Part shown: piece after piece, positions 9,809 through 18,720 of the stretch
Layout: every line of letters starts with the position of its first letter
Position numbering within the stretch: the first letter of the stretch is position 1
Assembly (NCBI RefSeq): GCF_014201355.1
Contig: NZ_JACHEG010000002.1
Coordinates: 434,001 to 498,000 of the forward strand
Source of the DNA: Aliirhizobium wenxiniae
Lineage (GTDB): Bacteria > Pseudomonadota > Alphaproteobacteria > Rhizobiales > Rhizobiaceae
Length of the DNA stretch: 64,000 nt
Reading direction: 5' to 3'
Position numbers and translations under genes: made by a program
The notes under the pieces: generated by a model
Databases searched by the model: none
Told to the model about the DNA's origin: nothing
Seen by the model: the letters and a program-made list of their open reading frames with translations, nothing else

Positions 9809-11254
9809 TCAGGCTGCGTCACGGGTCACGCCGGGCAGCAGAAGTCTCGCTCGCAATCCTCCGTGCGCACCACGGTCCAGATTGAAAGTACCGTTGTATT
9901 CAGAGGCGATTTCGCTGACGATCGAAAGGCCGAGACCGGCACCGGGCTTGCTTTCGTCCAGCCGTTTTCCGCGTTTCATCGCTATGGTGATCTGCTCCGG
10001 CTCGAGACCGGGACCATCATCCTCCACAATCAGCTCTACCCATGCCCTTCGGGCTGCCTCGCCTTCGGAACCCGGCGGCGGAGACGACGGGGCGATCGCT
10101 ACCCAGATATCGGTCTTGGCAAAACGCGCGGCATTTTCCAGAAGATTGCCAACCGTCTCTTCAAGGTCCTGCTGTTCCAGCGCCACCGCCAATGACGGCG
10201 GTGAAACGGAAAGGTGGAATTGCGTGTCCGGGTTTAACCTGCGCATGACGCGCACCAGCCGCTCCATCACCGGTTCGGCCTCGCTTCTGGCGAGAAGCGA
10301 ATCGCGCTGAGCGGCGATCCGGGCGCGATTGAGATAGGACTGGACCTGGCTCTGCATCGCTTCGGCCTGCGAGCGCACCAGATCGGACGGCACTTTCTCG
10401 CCCAGCCGCCCTTCGTTAAGCAGCACTGCAATCGGTGTTTTCAACGAATGGGCAAGATTACCCACCTGCATGCGCGCACGCTCCACGATGCGTCGATTGC
10501 TTTCGATCAGCGCATTGATATCGTTTGCCAAGGGCATGATTTCGCGAGGGAAACGTCCCTCCAGTCGTTCGACTTCGCCGCGGCGCACCCGCTCCAGTGA
10601 ACGGCGTGCGCCCTTCAACGGCAACAGGCCGAAAAGGATCGCCAGGCCATTGACGATCAGACTGCCAACGCCGAACACGGCAAGCGTGATATAGAGATTG
10701 CGCGAAAATCCGTGCACGTCATCTTCCACGACTGCCAGATTGCCCGAAACGCGAAACCGCGCCGCACGCCCTTCACCGTCGAGAACCACTTCGGTCTCGG
10801 CCACGAGCACCGTATTCCCGAAAGCATCATTGGTGCGGTAGAACCGTTCGTACCGATTGTTGAACGGCACGCTCAGAATGGTCGGCACCTTGATGTTCGA
10901 GGTTCCGAGCGAAGAAGACGACAGCGGCGTCGCCGCGAAAGTGCCGAGCGGCTCGATGATCCAGTACCAGCCCGTCTCCGGCTGCGAGAAACGCAGGTCA
11001 CCGAGTTGCGGATTGCCCGAAAGCTTGTTGTCCTCACCGATCGTCATCGAGTTGATGACGTTATAGAGTTGCGCACGCAGCAGATCGGTAAAAGCCCGTT
11101 CCGACGATTGCCGGTAGAGCTGCGAGATGACGATCGCGATCACCACCAGCGCCACGGCAGACCACGCGGTCGCCATCAGAAGCACGCGTGCGGTGAGTGA
11201 CCGAAATCCTCCCATGCCCAGGCTCGGGGGCTGTTTGGGGAGACTATTGGGCAT
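9809..11254 (-). CDS. feuQ: Sensor histidine kinase FeuQ
   Basis: A 481-residue inner-membrane kinase with two membrane segments around residues 24-46 and 185-210 and a periplasmic domain between. The phosphotransfer motif is GNLAHSLKTPIAVL, typical of the PhoQ-like group, followed by the N-box LLENAARFA and the G-boxes VEDDGPGLEPEQI and GAGLGLSIVSE. The start at 11254 overlaps the end of feuP by 11 bases. In Sinorhizobium, FeuP/FeuQ activates cyclic beta-glucan export and other osmoadaptive genes. That role is transferred here from the close regulator match and the presence of a FeuN-like gene. Confidence 0.85.
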   Translation of the reverse strand: MPNSLPKQPPSLGMGGFRSLTARVLLMATAWSAVALVVIAIVISQLYRQSSERAFTDLLRAQLYNVINSMTIGEDNKLSGNPQLGDLRFSQPETGWYWIIEPLGTFAATPLSSSSLGTSNIKVPTILSVPFNNRYERFYRTNDAFGNTVLVAETEVVLDGEGRAARFRVSGNLAVVEDDVHGFSRNLYITLAVFGVGSLIVNGLAILFGLLPLKGARRSLERVRRGEVERLEGRFPREIMPLANDINALIESNRRIVERARMQVGNLAHSLKTPIAVLLNEGRLGEKVPSDLVRSQAEAMQSQVQSYLNRARIAAQRDSLLARSEAEPVMERLVRVMRRLNPDTQFHLSVSPPSLAVALEQQDLEETVGNLLENAARFAKTDIWVAIAPSSPPPGSEGEAARRAWVELIVEDDGPGLEPEQITIAMKRGKRLDESKPGAGLGLSIVSEIASEYNGTFNLDRGAHGGLRARLLLPGVTRDAA

Positions 11255-11915
11255 CGGCCGGCGCTTGCATCCGGTAGCCAAGCCCACGCACGGTCTCGAT
11301 CAGATCAACACCGATTTTCTTGCGCAGTCGACCGACAAACACTTCGATCGTGTTGGAATCGCGATCGAAATCCTGGTCATACATATGCTCGACCAGTTCG
11401 GTTCGCGATACGACCGTGCCCATGTGGTGCATAAGATAAGACAGAAGGCGGAACTCGTGGGAGGTCAGCTTCAGGGCAATGCCATCGACCGTTGCCTTAG
11501 AGGCCTTGGTGTCGAGGCGTACCGGGCCACAGACGATCTCTGACGACGAGTGACCAGCCGCGCGACGGATCAGCGCCCGCACCCGCGCCAGCACCTCTTC
11601 GACATGGAAGGGTTTTGCCACATAGTCGTCAGCACCGGCGTCGATGCCGGCCACCTTGTCGCTCCAGCGATCACGCGCCGTCAGCATCAAAACCGGCATG
11701 CCCTTGCCGTTGGAACGCCATTTCTCAACGACTGTGATGCCGTCCATTTCAGGCAGGCCGATATCGAGAATCACCGCGTCGTAAGGTTCCGTATCACCAA
11801 GGAAATGACCTTCCTCGCCGTCGAATGCGGTATCGACGACATAGCCGGATTCTTTCAATGCGTCCGAAAGCTGGCGATTGAGATTGACGTCGTCTTCGAC
11901 CACGAGAATGCGCAT
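11244..11915 (-). CDS. feuP: Response regulator FeuP (OmpR/PhoB family)
   Basis: A 223-residue regulator. The receiver domain starts at MRILVVEDD, with the phospho-acceptor aspartate in AVILDIGLPEMDG and the lysine in YVAKPFHVEE. The winged helix carries LKLTSHEFRLLSYLMHHMG and SNTIEVFVGRLRKKIG. The wording of the whole chain closely resembles rhizobial FeuP as I remember it. The gene lies between feuN and feuQ and overlaps feuQ. The 102-bp gap to feuN contains a CCGAAAACCG-type hairpin. Confidence 0.87.
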   Translation of the reverse strand: MRILVVEDDVNLNRQLSDALKESGYVVDTAFDGEEGHFLGDTEPYDAVILDIGLPEMDGITVVEKWRSNGKGMPVLMLTARDRWSDKVAGIDAGADDYVAKPFHVEEVLARVRALIRRAAGHSSSEIVCGPVRLDTKASKATVDGIALKLTSHEFRLLSYLMHHMGTVVSRTELVEHMYDQDFDRDSNTIEVFVGRLRKKIGVDLIETVRGLGYRMQAPADAQ

Positions 11916-11960
11916 GAACCGTCCCCTGCATAAAATCTTGCAAGTATCTAGCGCATCAAC

Positions 11961-11983
11961 CCGAAAACCGCACCCGGTTTCGG
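11961..11983. repeat. Small GC hairpin between feuN and feuP
   Basis: CCGAAAACCG and CGGTTTCGG pair across a short loop with one bulged base. Similar small hairpins are common between rhizobial genes. Here it may reduce readthrough from feuN into feuP or protect the feuN transcript; no U-tract follows. Confidence 0.45.
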
Positions 11984-12017
11984 ATCCAAAAAGGCGCTGA
12001 TGTCTAGTATACCTCGC

Positions 12018-12281
12018 CTACATCGGCACCCGGACGGTGACCTTGCGCGGCCGTTCGCTGCCATTGCCCTGCACAAGGACCGTCACAATGCAGGTCTGGC
12101 CATCCGAGGACGGCTGGGCCGACAGAAGCTGTCCACCCGTGTCACGGACAACGCGCGAGGCGGCTGTGCCACAGTCGCCTGCAACAAGAACGAGATAGTC
12201 TCGAGCAGTCGCAGGCTTCCCAGGCAATGCTGCGAGTGCAGTGCCGGCAGCCAAAATCGCTATGATCGGCAGTCGCGCCAT
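12018..12281 (-). CDS. feuN: FeuN-like small periplasmic protein
   Basis: An 87-residue protein with an N-terminal signal peptide (MARLPIIAILAAGTALAALP) and a small mature domain with two cysteines (VLVAGDCGTAAS and DGQTCIVTVLVQ), which could form a disulphide. It is the first gene of the feuNPQ unit. In Sinorhizobium, FeuN is a small periplasmic protein that restrains FeuQ signalling, and I name this gene by size, location and signal peptide rather than by a verified alignment. An AGG precedes the ATG at short spacing. Confidence 0.68.
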   Translation of the reverse strand: MARLPIIAILAAGTALAALPGKPATARDYLVLVAGDCGTAASRVVRDTGGQLLSAQPSSDGQTCIVTVLVQGNGSERPRKVTVRVPM

Positions 12282-12336
12282 GTTTACCTGTTTCCACTCA
12301 ACCGACGAAAGGTCATGTCCAATGCATGTTATGGAT

Positions 12337-12364
12337 TATGTATCGGATGACGGCTGAATGGCAA
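12337..12364 (-). promoter_or_regulatory. Candidate promoter of feuNPQ
   Basis: On the minus strand TTGCCA and TACATA are separated by 16 bases, about 55 bases upstream of the feuN start. It is a plausible housekeeping-sigma promoter but rests only on motif likeness. Confidence 0.35.
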
Positions 12365-12388
12365 ATGAATGCTCCGTAATCCTCCCCT

Positions 12389-12619
12389 TCAGGATGGCCT
12401 GGAGGGGGCTTTTCCACCGATTGAGCCGGTTGCCACAAGGCGTCCGTAAAGCGCCAGAAGGCCACCCGCCGCCCCCGTAAGCGTCACTGCGATATCGGCC
12501 AGTTCCGCCTGATCCGCAGCCCCGATCTCAAGGCCAGCAAGCTGTAGCGCGGAGGCTGCAACAGCAATCAGGGCACCCCAGATCGTCTTCGACTGATACC
12601 AGTTCTTCATCAAATCCAT
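12389..12619 (-). CDS. Holin-like small membrane protein downstream of GTA gp15
   Basis: A 76-residue protein with two hydrophobic segments (TIWGALIAVAASALQLAGL and TGAAGGLLALYGRLVA) joined by an acidic stretch (GAADQAELADIA). This layout, with the MKNWYQSKT start, resembles small holin-like proteins found in prophage lysis regions. AAGGAG lies eight bases before the ATG at 12619. It is the last gene of the GTA strand, 18 bases after the gp15 stop, so it is probably co-transcribed. A role in releasing particles is inference. Confidence 0.65.
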   Translation of the reverse strand: MDLMKNWYQSKTIWGALIAVAASALQLAGLEIGAADQAELADIAVTLTGAAGGLLALYGRLVATGSIGGKAPSRPS

Positions 12620-12637
12620 CTGTTCATCTCCTTGTTA

Positions 12638-15600
12638 TCAAAGATTGATCGAAGATCGCGCAGGAATGCCCAAAGGAACCGCGCGTCCCATCTGCCTGAC
12701 TGCGAAATCGATACTTGTTTGCCGTTCACCGAAATCGGTAAGCTCGTCTTTTGCGGCATAGGAAAAGGACGGTTCGGCCACTTCAACGCTCCTCACCACA
12801 TCGCCATATGCCATCAGATCGATGCGATATCGCTCCTGTGGTTCGTCCATCGGGATGTCCAAGGCCTCCCAGCCATCTGCGTCCACCCGGCCGCATCGCG
12901 TCCAGCCTATGACGATGTCTCCATCAGCTCTCCTGTCGGCCCAAAGATGCACAGGTGCCAACGGAGTTTCGGCGCGCTCACCACCCGTAAACACCCGAGG
13001 TCCGGCCTGACCGCCACCGCTGCCAAGGCTCTCGGCGAGCCAGTTCAGCGACCGCCCGCGTTCCTCGCTGCCAAGCCCAAGCGACACCACCGCTTCATCC
13101 AGCACGACAAACGGACTACCAGACACGGCACCGGCCACCGTCGCATCCTGCGTGCCTGCAAGCCCCCGCAGCAGACCGGACAGCCGCCAGCGTTTTGGCG
13201 CGATCTCCTGCGCCGACAGAAAACCAATGATTTCCCAGGCACCATTCTGCGCCTTCACCGCGATCCGGTTTTCGCCGGAAAGAACCGCGCCTTCATCGGC
13301 CGATGCCAGCCCGCCAAAATGAAGATCCAGCTCCAGTACATTCGCATGATCGAACCGGCCAGAGACGCCGGGCCGCAGCGGCGAATACAGCGACCCGAGC
13401 CGTGCAGGGCGATCAATCGTCACCCGTGTGCGATATGCCTCGCTGGTTGCCGAGGAGGAGACCACCATGCGCCGCCACGGCCGGCAGTAACCGGCAACGC
13501 AGGCGAAACTTTCTGATGCGGCATCGGTCAGGCGCGGAAGGTCCATGAAGTGCAGGAGGGGCTGAAAGGCATCGGAAACGCCTCCGCCGCTTGTGTGGCC
13601 CCGGCTGATCGCCACATGCGAACCGGAAGGCGGCACCGCCACATGATGGCTCGCCTCGATCCGGCGGATCGCGCCGTCTTCGATACGCTCAACCACGAAT
13701 ATCCCATCAGGCCCATCAACGAGCCGGATCGCGTCACCCGTCCCGATTGCCTGGTCGGCCGGTGAAATCGCAAAATTCACGGTCCGCCTGGCAATACGGT
13801 TTGCCCGCAGGGCAGCTTCAACCGCAGCAAGCGCCGTCTCCTCAAAAAGCGTCGCCGGCAGATCGTAGCCCAGCACCCGCTTGCCTGCGGCCACAACCGG
13901 GCGCGAGCGCACGCTTGCCTGCTCGTAGTCCAGCACCGGATTGAAGAAACCCAATGCCGTCTCTGCAGGGAAATCGCTGTCGTGCCCCCGGTTTTCCGTC
14001 CATAGCGGTTCATCCTCGATATCAGCCAGAACATTGATTTCATGCGGTTCAAGGCTCGAGGCTAATCGCGAGCGAAACCGTATCCGTCCGCCGTCCTCGA
14101 CCGCATCGATCTGAAAGGCCTCCATCAGCGGCTCGATCAAGGCCCGCGCCGAAGTGAGGTCCGCCTGCACGAAACCGGTCAGGTCACCGCTGACTGCGGA
14201 AACATCGAAATCCTCGATGCCATGGTCAACAAGGATCGCGGCAATCGCATCGGCAAGCGTGGTGCCGCCAATACGCCCGTTAAGCCAGTGCCCGGTCCGC
14301 CAGTTGCTGCCGTCGCTCCAGAACGACAGATCATCCGGAAAGGCCGGCTGCGGGCGCGCGTCCCATGTCCAGACAAAAACATGGTCCGGATCGACCATGC
14401 CCTGCGGCGCTGTATTGCCTTGCCAATGATCGTGGTGCGCCTGAAGAAAACGCCGCTGCTGGCTGTCAGATCTTCCACCCGAAGAGAAGTACGGCAGATT
14501 GCTTTCTGCCGATTTCGGATCGACGAAGACATTCGGTTGATTGGCGCCCTTGTCGACCGCGGGACACCCCAGTTCGGTAAACCACACGCGCTTCATTCCC
14601 GGCATCCAGACCGTCGGCGTCGCCCGCTCAGCACCGTCTACACGATCGAAATGCAGGCTCGACCACCAGCTTTCGATATCCTTGTAACGAAAGACCCAGG
14701 GCTTGCCCGCCAGCCCGTCGGTTATGGGTGAACGAAGGCGATTTTGCCGGTCAGCCTCACTGGCATAATACCAGTCGTAACCTTCACCGGCAGCAATCTG
14801 CCCTTTCATGCCCGTCACGTCGTCGCGCGCAGCAAAGCCATCGGGGTTACGCTTTACGAGGTCATCGTCGCGCCAGTCGGCGAGCGGCATGTAATTGTCG
14901 ATGCCAACCGCATCGATGTCCGGAGAGGCCCAGAGCGGGTCAAGATGAAAGAAAACGTCGCCGCTATCGTCCTGCGGATGATAGCCGAAATATTCGCTCC
15001 AGTCGGCACCATAGGTTATCTTCGTCTCCGCTCCGACCCTCGCCCTGACATCCCCGGCAAGTTCGACCAGTTCATCAACAAAGGGAAACCGATCCGCCTC
15101 ATCGCGCAATTGCGTCAGCCCGCGCAGTTCAGAGCCAATGATAAAGCCGTCTACACCACCCGCATCGCCCACCATATCCGCATAATGCAGAACCATGCGG
15201 CGATAACCCTCGCTGTCTTGGCTGAAGGCCTCCACCTGGGCCCGAGCAACCGCCGTCCGGTCCACCGACCCGGCTTCTCCCGGGGCAGGATGACAGGTGA
15301 TCCTGCCCCGCCAGGGATAGGCCGCCTGTTCACTGCCGCCATAAGGATCGGGCAAACCGTTTCCCGCTGGAACATCCATCATCACGAACGGATAAAGATA
15401 GACCTTCAACCCACGCGCCTTGAGGTCCGCGATTGCCGCCCTGACGCTCCTGTCGCTTGGTGTACCACCATAGGCAGGCGCGCCGTCGCGCCGGCTGACC
15501 AGGTGGGCCTCACCGCGCCCGATGCCCGCTGCCGACCAGGTATCGCTTTCATCGCGCCGCGCCTCCACTTCGACACCCGGCCTGATCCGGCAGTGCCCTG

Positions 15601-16432
15601 CACGGAGATCCGTGCCGAACCACGAGACGACCAGCGCCACCCGCTGAAGGTTCGGGCAAAGAGCCTGCAACTCATCGAGCGAAGCCTGCCAGTCGGTCAG
15701 CGCCGTCGTCGTATGCCGGTTGATGATGCGGCCGCTGCCTTCACCGGTGCTCTCCGTTACCTGAACGGTCTGATATCCATGCTCCGTTGCTCCCGGAATG
15801 AGCGTTACCGCCCGGATCTGCGCCTCCAGCCTGCCAACCGGTCTCAGCACCTCGAATTGCAGGAGCGGAATACGATTGCCGAACGCATCGAGCGGCAGCC
15901 TTTCGAAGACGACATAGGCCAGCCCACGATAAGCCGGCGCCAATCCTTCTCCCTGTTTCGCCTCGATCAGCGGATCGGGCAGCTGCTCCTCGTCGCCGCG
16001 ATAGACGCGCATTTCGATCGCAGTCAGGTCGATTTCTCGGCCATCGGCCCAGACACGCCTCACCGAAGCGATCGGCCCCTCGCACAACCCGATGGCGAAA
16101 TTGGCAAAGTAGCGAAACGTCTCGACGCGCGGCCCCGTCACCTTGCCGCCAGTGCGTTCACGCGTCACCTCCTCCTCGAAACGCGTCGCCCATATCAGCG
16201 TACCGCCGATCCGCGCCGTCCCGTAAAGCCGGTTGATGGCAGCGCCTTCGTCTGCCCCCGGAATACGGGCCGTACCCAGCCTCGCGCCCGAAATCGTGCG
16301 ATTTCCGTTGATCAAGGCCCGATCGACGACACTGCCGGCGAGAGCACCCGCAGCCCGTCCGACAATCGCGGCGATCGGACCGAACACGCCGCCTAGGGCC
16401 GCACCGGCTGCCTGGAAAAGAAGAGTAGCCAT
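12638..16432 (-). CDS. GTA gp15, host-specificity/tail tip protein (TIM-barrel)
   Basis: A 1264-residue protein, close to the length of Rhodobacter GTA gp15. The N-terminus is a glycine/alanine-rich hydrophobic stretch (AAGAALGGVFGPIAAIVGRA). The middle (about 380-760) contains the glycoside-hydrolase-like TIM-barrel region typical of GTA gp15 (KITYGADWSEYFGY, FHLDPLWASPDIDAVGIDNY, PWVFRYKDIESWW). The last third resembles phage tail-tip J proteins. It should form the baseplate hub that contacts the recipient cell. GAGGAG precedes the ATG at 16432. Confidence 0.95.
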   Translation of the reverse strand: MATLLFQAAGAALGGVFGPIAAIVGRAAGALAGSVVDRALINGNRTISGARLGTARIPGADEGAAINRLYGTARIGGTLIWATRFEEEVTRERTGGKVTGPRVETFRYFANFAIGLCEGPIASVRRVWADGREIDLTAIEMRVYRGDEEQLPDPLIEAKQGEGLAPAYRGLAYVVFERLPLDAFGNRIPLLQFEVLRPVGRLEAQIRAVTLIPGATEHGYQTVQVTESTGEGSGRIINRHTTTALTDWQASLDELQALCPNLQRVALVVSWFGTDLRAGHCRIRPGVEVEARRDESDTWSAAGIGRGEAHLVSRRDGAPAYGGTPSDRSVRAAIADLKARGLKVYLYPFVMMDVPAGNGLPDPYGGSEQAAYPWRGRITCHPAPGEAGSVDRTAVARAQVEAFSQDSEGYRRMVLHYADMVGDAGGVDGFIIGSELRGLTQLRDEADRFPFVDELVELAGDVRARVGAETKITYGADWSEYFGYHPQDDSGDVFFHLDPLWASPDIDAVGIDNYMPLADWRDDDLVKRNPDGFAARDDVTGMKGQIAAGEGYDWYYASEADRQNRLRSPITDGLAGKPWVFRYKDIESWWSSLHFDRVDGAERATPTVWMPGMKRVWFTELGCPAVDKGANQPNVFVDPKSAESNLPYFSSGGRSDSQQRRFLQAHHDHWQGNTAPQGMVDPDHVFVWTWDARPQPAFPDDLSFWSDGSNWRTGHWLNGRIGGTTLADAIAAILVDHGIEDFDVSAVSGDLTGFVQADLTSARALIEPLMEAFQIDAVEDGGRIRFRSRLASSLEPHEINVLADIEDEPLWTENRGHDSDFPAETALGFFNPVLDYEQASVRSRPVVAAGKRVLGYDLPATLFEETALAAVEAALRANRIARRTVNFAISPADQAIGTGDAIRLVDGPDGIFVVERIEDGAIRRIEASHHVAVPPSGSHVAISRGHTSGGGVSDAFQPLLHFMDLPRLTDAASESFACVAGYCRPWRRMVVSSSATSEAYRTRVTIDRPARLGSLYSPLRPGVSGRFDHANVLELDLHFGGLASADEGAVLSGENRIAVKAQNGAWEIIGFLSAQEIAPKRWRLSGLLRGLAGTQDATVAGAVSGSPFVVLDEAVVSLGLGSEERGRSLNWLAESLGSGGGQAGPRVFTGGERAETPLAPVHLWADRRADGDIVIGWTRCGRVDADGWEALDIPMDEPQERYRIDLMAYGDVVRSVEVAEPSFSYAAKDELTDFGERQTSIDFAVRQMGRAVPLGIPARSSINL

Positions 16433-16601
16433 GGTCTCTCCTCACGCATCCGTCTTCACGACTGGATGCGCGCTAAAATTGCAATAACGTATCAATGTTT
16501 AGAAGCAAAAGCAGAAGTGCCGCAGCCAGCGCGGCACATCGGTCGAGACGGGCTCCACCGACTTTGGCAGAAGCCCTGCTTTCAAACCCGGAGGTGATGT
16601 T
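16433..16601. other. Structured leader between gp15 and a plus-strand micro-ORF
   Basis: The plus strand carries an AT-rich start (16470-16508) with TTGCAA and TAGAAG about 15 bases apart as a weak promoter candidate. A perfect hairpin GTGCCGC/GCGGCAC follows at 16517-16537, then a GGGCT/AGCCC pair, and finally CGGAGGTGATGTT before an ATG. On the minus strand the same hairpin lies between gp14 and gp15. Confidence 0.4.
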
Positions 16602-16691
16602 ATGAGGCTCAAGCCGATTGGCTTTACGCTTATCTGGAGGGTGACCCGGACGGGCTGGTCAATAGCCGTCCGGATCCACTTTACCAAGTAA
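16602..16691 (+). CDS. 29-residue cationic micro-ORF antisense to the GTA operon
   Basis: The ORF encodes a short peptide rich in arginine and hydrophobic residues (it begins MRLKPIGFTLIWRV and ends IAVRIHFTK), with a net charge of about +6. GGAGGTGA, a near-perfect match to the 16S rRNA tail, lies seven bases upstream, better than most genes here. It runs opposite to the GTA genes in the 325-bp gap between gp14 and gp15. I do not recognise the family. It could be a membrane-active peptide, a type I toxin-like peptide or a regulatory leader. Confidence 0.5.
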   Translation: MRLKPIGFTLIWRVTRTGWSIAVRIHFTK

Positions 16692-16697
16692 GTCCAC

Positions 16698-16725
16698 GGT
16701 GGCCGGGGTTGCACCCCCGCTCACC
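16698..16725. other. Hairpin after the micro-ORF
   Basis: GGTG..CGGGG and CCCCG..CACC pair with a two-base mismatch around a TTGCAC loop, seven bases after the micro-ORF stop. No U-tract follows on either strand, so it is a weak terminator at best. Confidence 0.3.
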
Positions 16726-16757
16726 ACTTCAGCAATATACGCCAGTTCATCGCCGTT

Positions 16758-17201
16758 TCAATCAATCCGGGTCCCCGGAAACCGATGCACGGCAGCGATC
16801 CGCCGCTTCCACGAGGGCACCAGCGCCGAACGCGTCACCGCCACCTGCTCATAGGCATGAATGAAATAGGTCGGCGCGACAAGAATACCGGCATGCTTGG
16901 CCGCACAATCCGGCCTCCAGCGAAATAGCAGCAGGTCTCCGGGCCTTGCTTCCGCGAACGGCAACGCCTTTCCGAACAGTCGCAGCGCTGCATCCGTCAG
17001 CCGGTCCTCGCCGCTACGTTCGGCCCAGTCCGGCGCATAGGCCGGCACCGCCTCCGGCTCATTGCCATAAAGCTCGCGCCAGATACCGCGGATCAGACCG
17101 ATACAGTCGCATCCCACATGCTTCGTCGCGCCCTGATGCCGGTAAGGCGTGCCGATCCAGCTTTCCGCCAGTACAACCATCCTGTTCGCCGCCCCGCTCA
17201 T
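16758..17201 (-). CDS. GTA gp14, NlpC/P60 cell-wall peptidase
   Basis: A 147-residue peptidase with the catalytic cysteine in VGCDCIGLIRG and the histidine in AAKHAGILV. It fits the phage cell-wall peptidase group of the NlpC/P60 superfamily. In the GTA particle it is thought to open recipient peptidoglycan during DNA entry. Its ATG overlaps the gp13 stop (ATGA). The tail ends in the basic segment SWKRRIAAVHRFPG. Confidence 0.93.
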   Translation of the reverse strand: MSGAANRMVVLAESWIGTPYRHQGATKHVGCDCIGLIRGIWRELYGNEPEAVPAYAPDWAERSGEDRLTDAALRLFGKALPFAEARPGDLLLFRWRPDCAAKHAGILVAPTYFIHAYEQVAVTRSALVPSWKRRIAAVHRFPGTRID

Positions 17202-18073
17202 TCGAAGATCGGTCCACCGTCATGGATCCGCTCGCCGTCCACATAGGAATAGGCAAAGTCAGAACCCGGCACATGCGGGAAACCGCGGAAATTCAGCTGG
17301 TTGGCAAAACGCTCCCGACACGTCGAGATGGTCTTGTCGCAGCCGGCCGTCACCACGAATGCCCGTCCGGGCTCGACATCCTCCTCAAGCGGCAGCCAGA
17401 GTGAGAATACCACGCTGCCGTCGTTGCGCCTGCCATGCGCGTCCACCTCGGCGAACAGACCGTCCGAAAAGACGATCCTGCCCTGGCGGAAGAAACCATC
17501 GGCGAAATGCGCCAGCCCCGAAACGAGCAACCGGCTCCGGTCCACCATCTCGACGACCGATCCTTCGCCGCGCCAGGCGGCAAGATCCATTCTGCACCTG
17601 CCATCTCCAAGGCTCGCGTCGCAACGGCGATTGTAAAGCCTGCCCTGCGGCTGGTTCAGCCTGTGTGCCAGGCTGCGCAATTCCGCCCGAAACTGGCCAC
17701 CGGCGCGCACCACTTCGCCGATCTCGCGCACATTCAGCAACATATGCTCATCCGGCGCTGCCCAGTTGACGAAAAACAGCTCGACCCGGGCGCCATCGTA
17801 ACGCCCGGCCGCCAGATCGCCCTCGTCGATCGCCGCATTCGAAAATCCGCCGGCAACCTCGTCGGCCTCCGCGCCGAGCCCGGACGCCTGCTCGCTTTCG
17901 CTTGCCGCAAAGCCGCTCGCCGCCAGAAAATTCGTGCCGTCGAAGCCAAGATCCCGGTCATGATCGGTAAAACCGATCACCACGCCATCGCGCCGCGTCA
18001 CCCGCCAGCAATGGCAGGTCGTCGTCGCCTGCCCGTCGAGATGCGTCTTCAGCGCGGGAGGGATCGTCCTCAT
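17198..18073 (-). CDS. GTA gp13, DUF2163 tail/baseplate protein
   Basis: A 291-residue protein beginning MRTIPPALKTHLDG. It carries the DUF2163 region (TCHCWRVTRRDGVVIGFTDH, FFVNWAAPDEHMLLNVREIG) and a cysteine-bearing C-terminal part (LYNRRCDASLGDGRCRMDL; CDKTISTCRERFANQLNFRG) like phage BR0599-type proteins. The Rhodobacter homologue is a baseplate component. The start at 18073 overlaps the gp12 stop as ATGA; longer upstream frames run through gp12 and are not real. Confidence 0.93.
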   Translation of the reverse strand: MRTIPPALKTHLDGQATTTCHCWRVTRRDGVVIGFTDHDRDLGFDGTNFLAASGFAASESEQASGLGAEADEVAGGFSNAAIDEGDLAAGRYDGARVELFFVNWAAPDEHMLLNVREIGEVVRAGGQFRAELRSLAHRLNQPQGRLYNRRCDASLGDGRCRMDLAAWRGEGSVVEMVDRSRLLVSGLAHFADGFFRQGRIVFSDGLFAEVDAHGRRNDGSVVFSLWLPLEEDVEPGRAFVVTAGCDKTISTCRERFANQLNFRGFPHVPGSDFAYSYVDGERIHDGGPIFE

Positions 18074-18708
18074 GCCAATATCTCCGTCAGGGGAATGGTC
18101 GGAATACGCCCGGCATCGAAATGCGCGAGATTGACATCGATACGATCGATATCGAAGCGCACCGGCACATCGAATTCGAAGCCCGCCCCGACCAGAGCGC
18201 CTGCCGCCGGCACATGGCCGGCAAGAAAGGTGAGCACCCCGGTCGTTGCATCGACCGACCAGGCGGTGCCTGCCGCTTCCACGCCATCCACGGAGACCCG
18301 CACCGTTGCCAAAACCGGTTTCACGATCCGCCGCGTCCAGCCACCGCCGGCGTCCTGATAGGCCTTCACCAGCTGGAAAGCCGCCGTCATGCCGTCGCCG
18401 GTGCCGATGATCTGGTCGGTCGCGGCAACCGTTCCGCCCGGCGGGCACGAGGCCCAGTCGACCGGATCGCGAAAACGAAAACCATAAAGCTGCCCGCGGC
18501 GGGCCTCGAAGAACTCCAGGACCGCATAGAGATCGGCAAGTGACCGGATGCCCGATCCGGCATCGTAACTGCGCCGGCTGTCGCGCCAGCGCTGATTGCG
18601 CTGTTCCCGCCCGTTCGAAAGATTGACGATATCCGTGCGCCGCACAGGCCCACCGCTCGCCCCGAGCGCCACCCGCAGCGGAAAGCGCACGTCATGAAAT
18701 CCGCTCAT
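18070..18708 (-). CDS. GTA gp12, DUF2460 distal tail protein
   Basis: A 212-residue protein of the TIGR02217/DUF2460 family. The start region (FHDVRFPLRVALGASGGP) and the central stretch EFFEARRGQLYGFRFRDPVDW are characteristic. In GTA particles it forms the distal tail ring joining tube and baseplate. It starts 12 bases after the tape-measure gene and overlaps gp13, within the tail operon. Confidence 0.94.
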   Translation of the reverse strand: MSGFHDVRFPLRVALGASGGPVRRTDIVNLSNGREQRNQRWRDSRRSYDAGSGIRSLADLYAVLEFFEARRGQLYGFRFRDPVDWASCPPGGTVAATDQIIGTGDGMTAAFQLVKAYQDAGGGWTRRIVKPVLATVRVSVDGVEAAGTAWSVDATTGVLTFLAGHVPAAGALVGAGFEFDVPVRFDIDRIDVNLAHFDAGRIPTIPLTEILA

Positions 18709-18720
18709 CGCATTCTCCCG

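Noticed and set aside
14744-16396. 550-codon plus-strand frame opposite gp15
   Set aside because: It is a shadow of the gp15 codons. It has no ribosome site or recognisable domain, and gp15 itself is well supported.
16499-16714. 71-codon minus-strand frame between gp14 and gp15
   Set aside because: It has no ribosome site and is rich in proline and serine without pattern; the plus-strand micro-ORF has a far better start signal.
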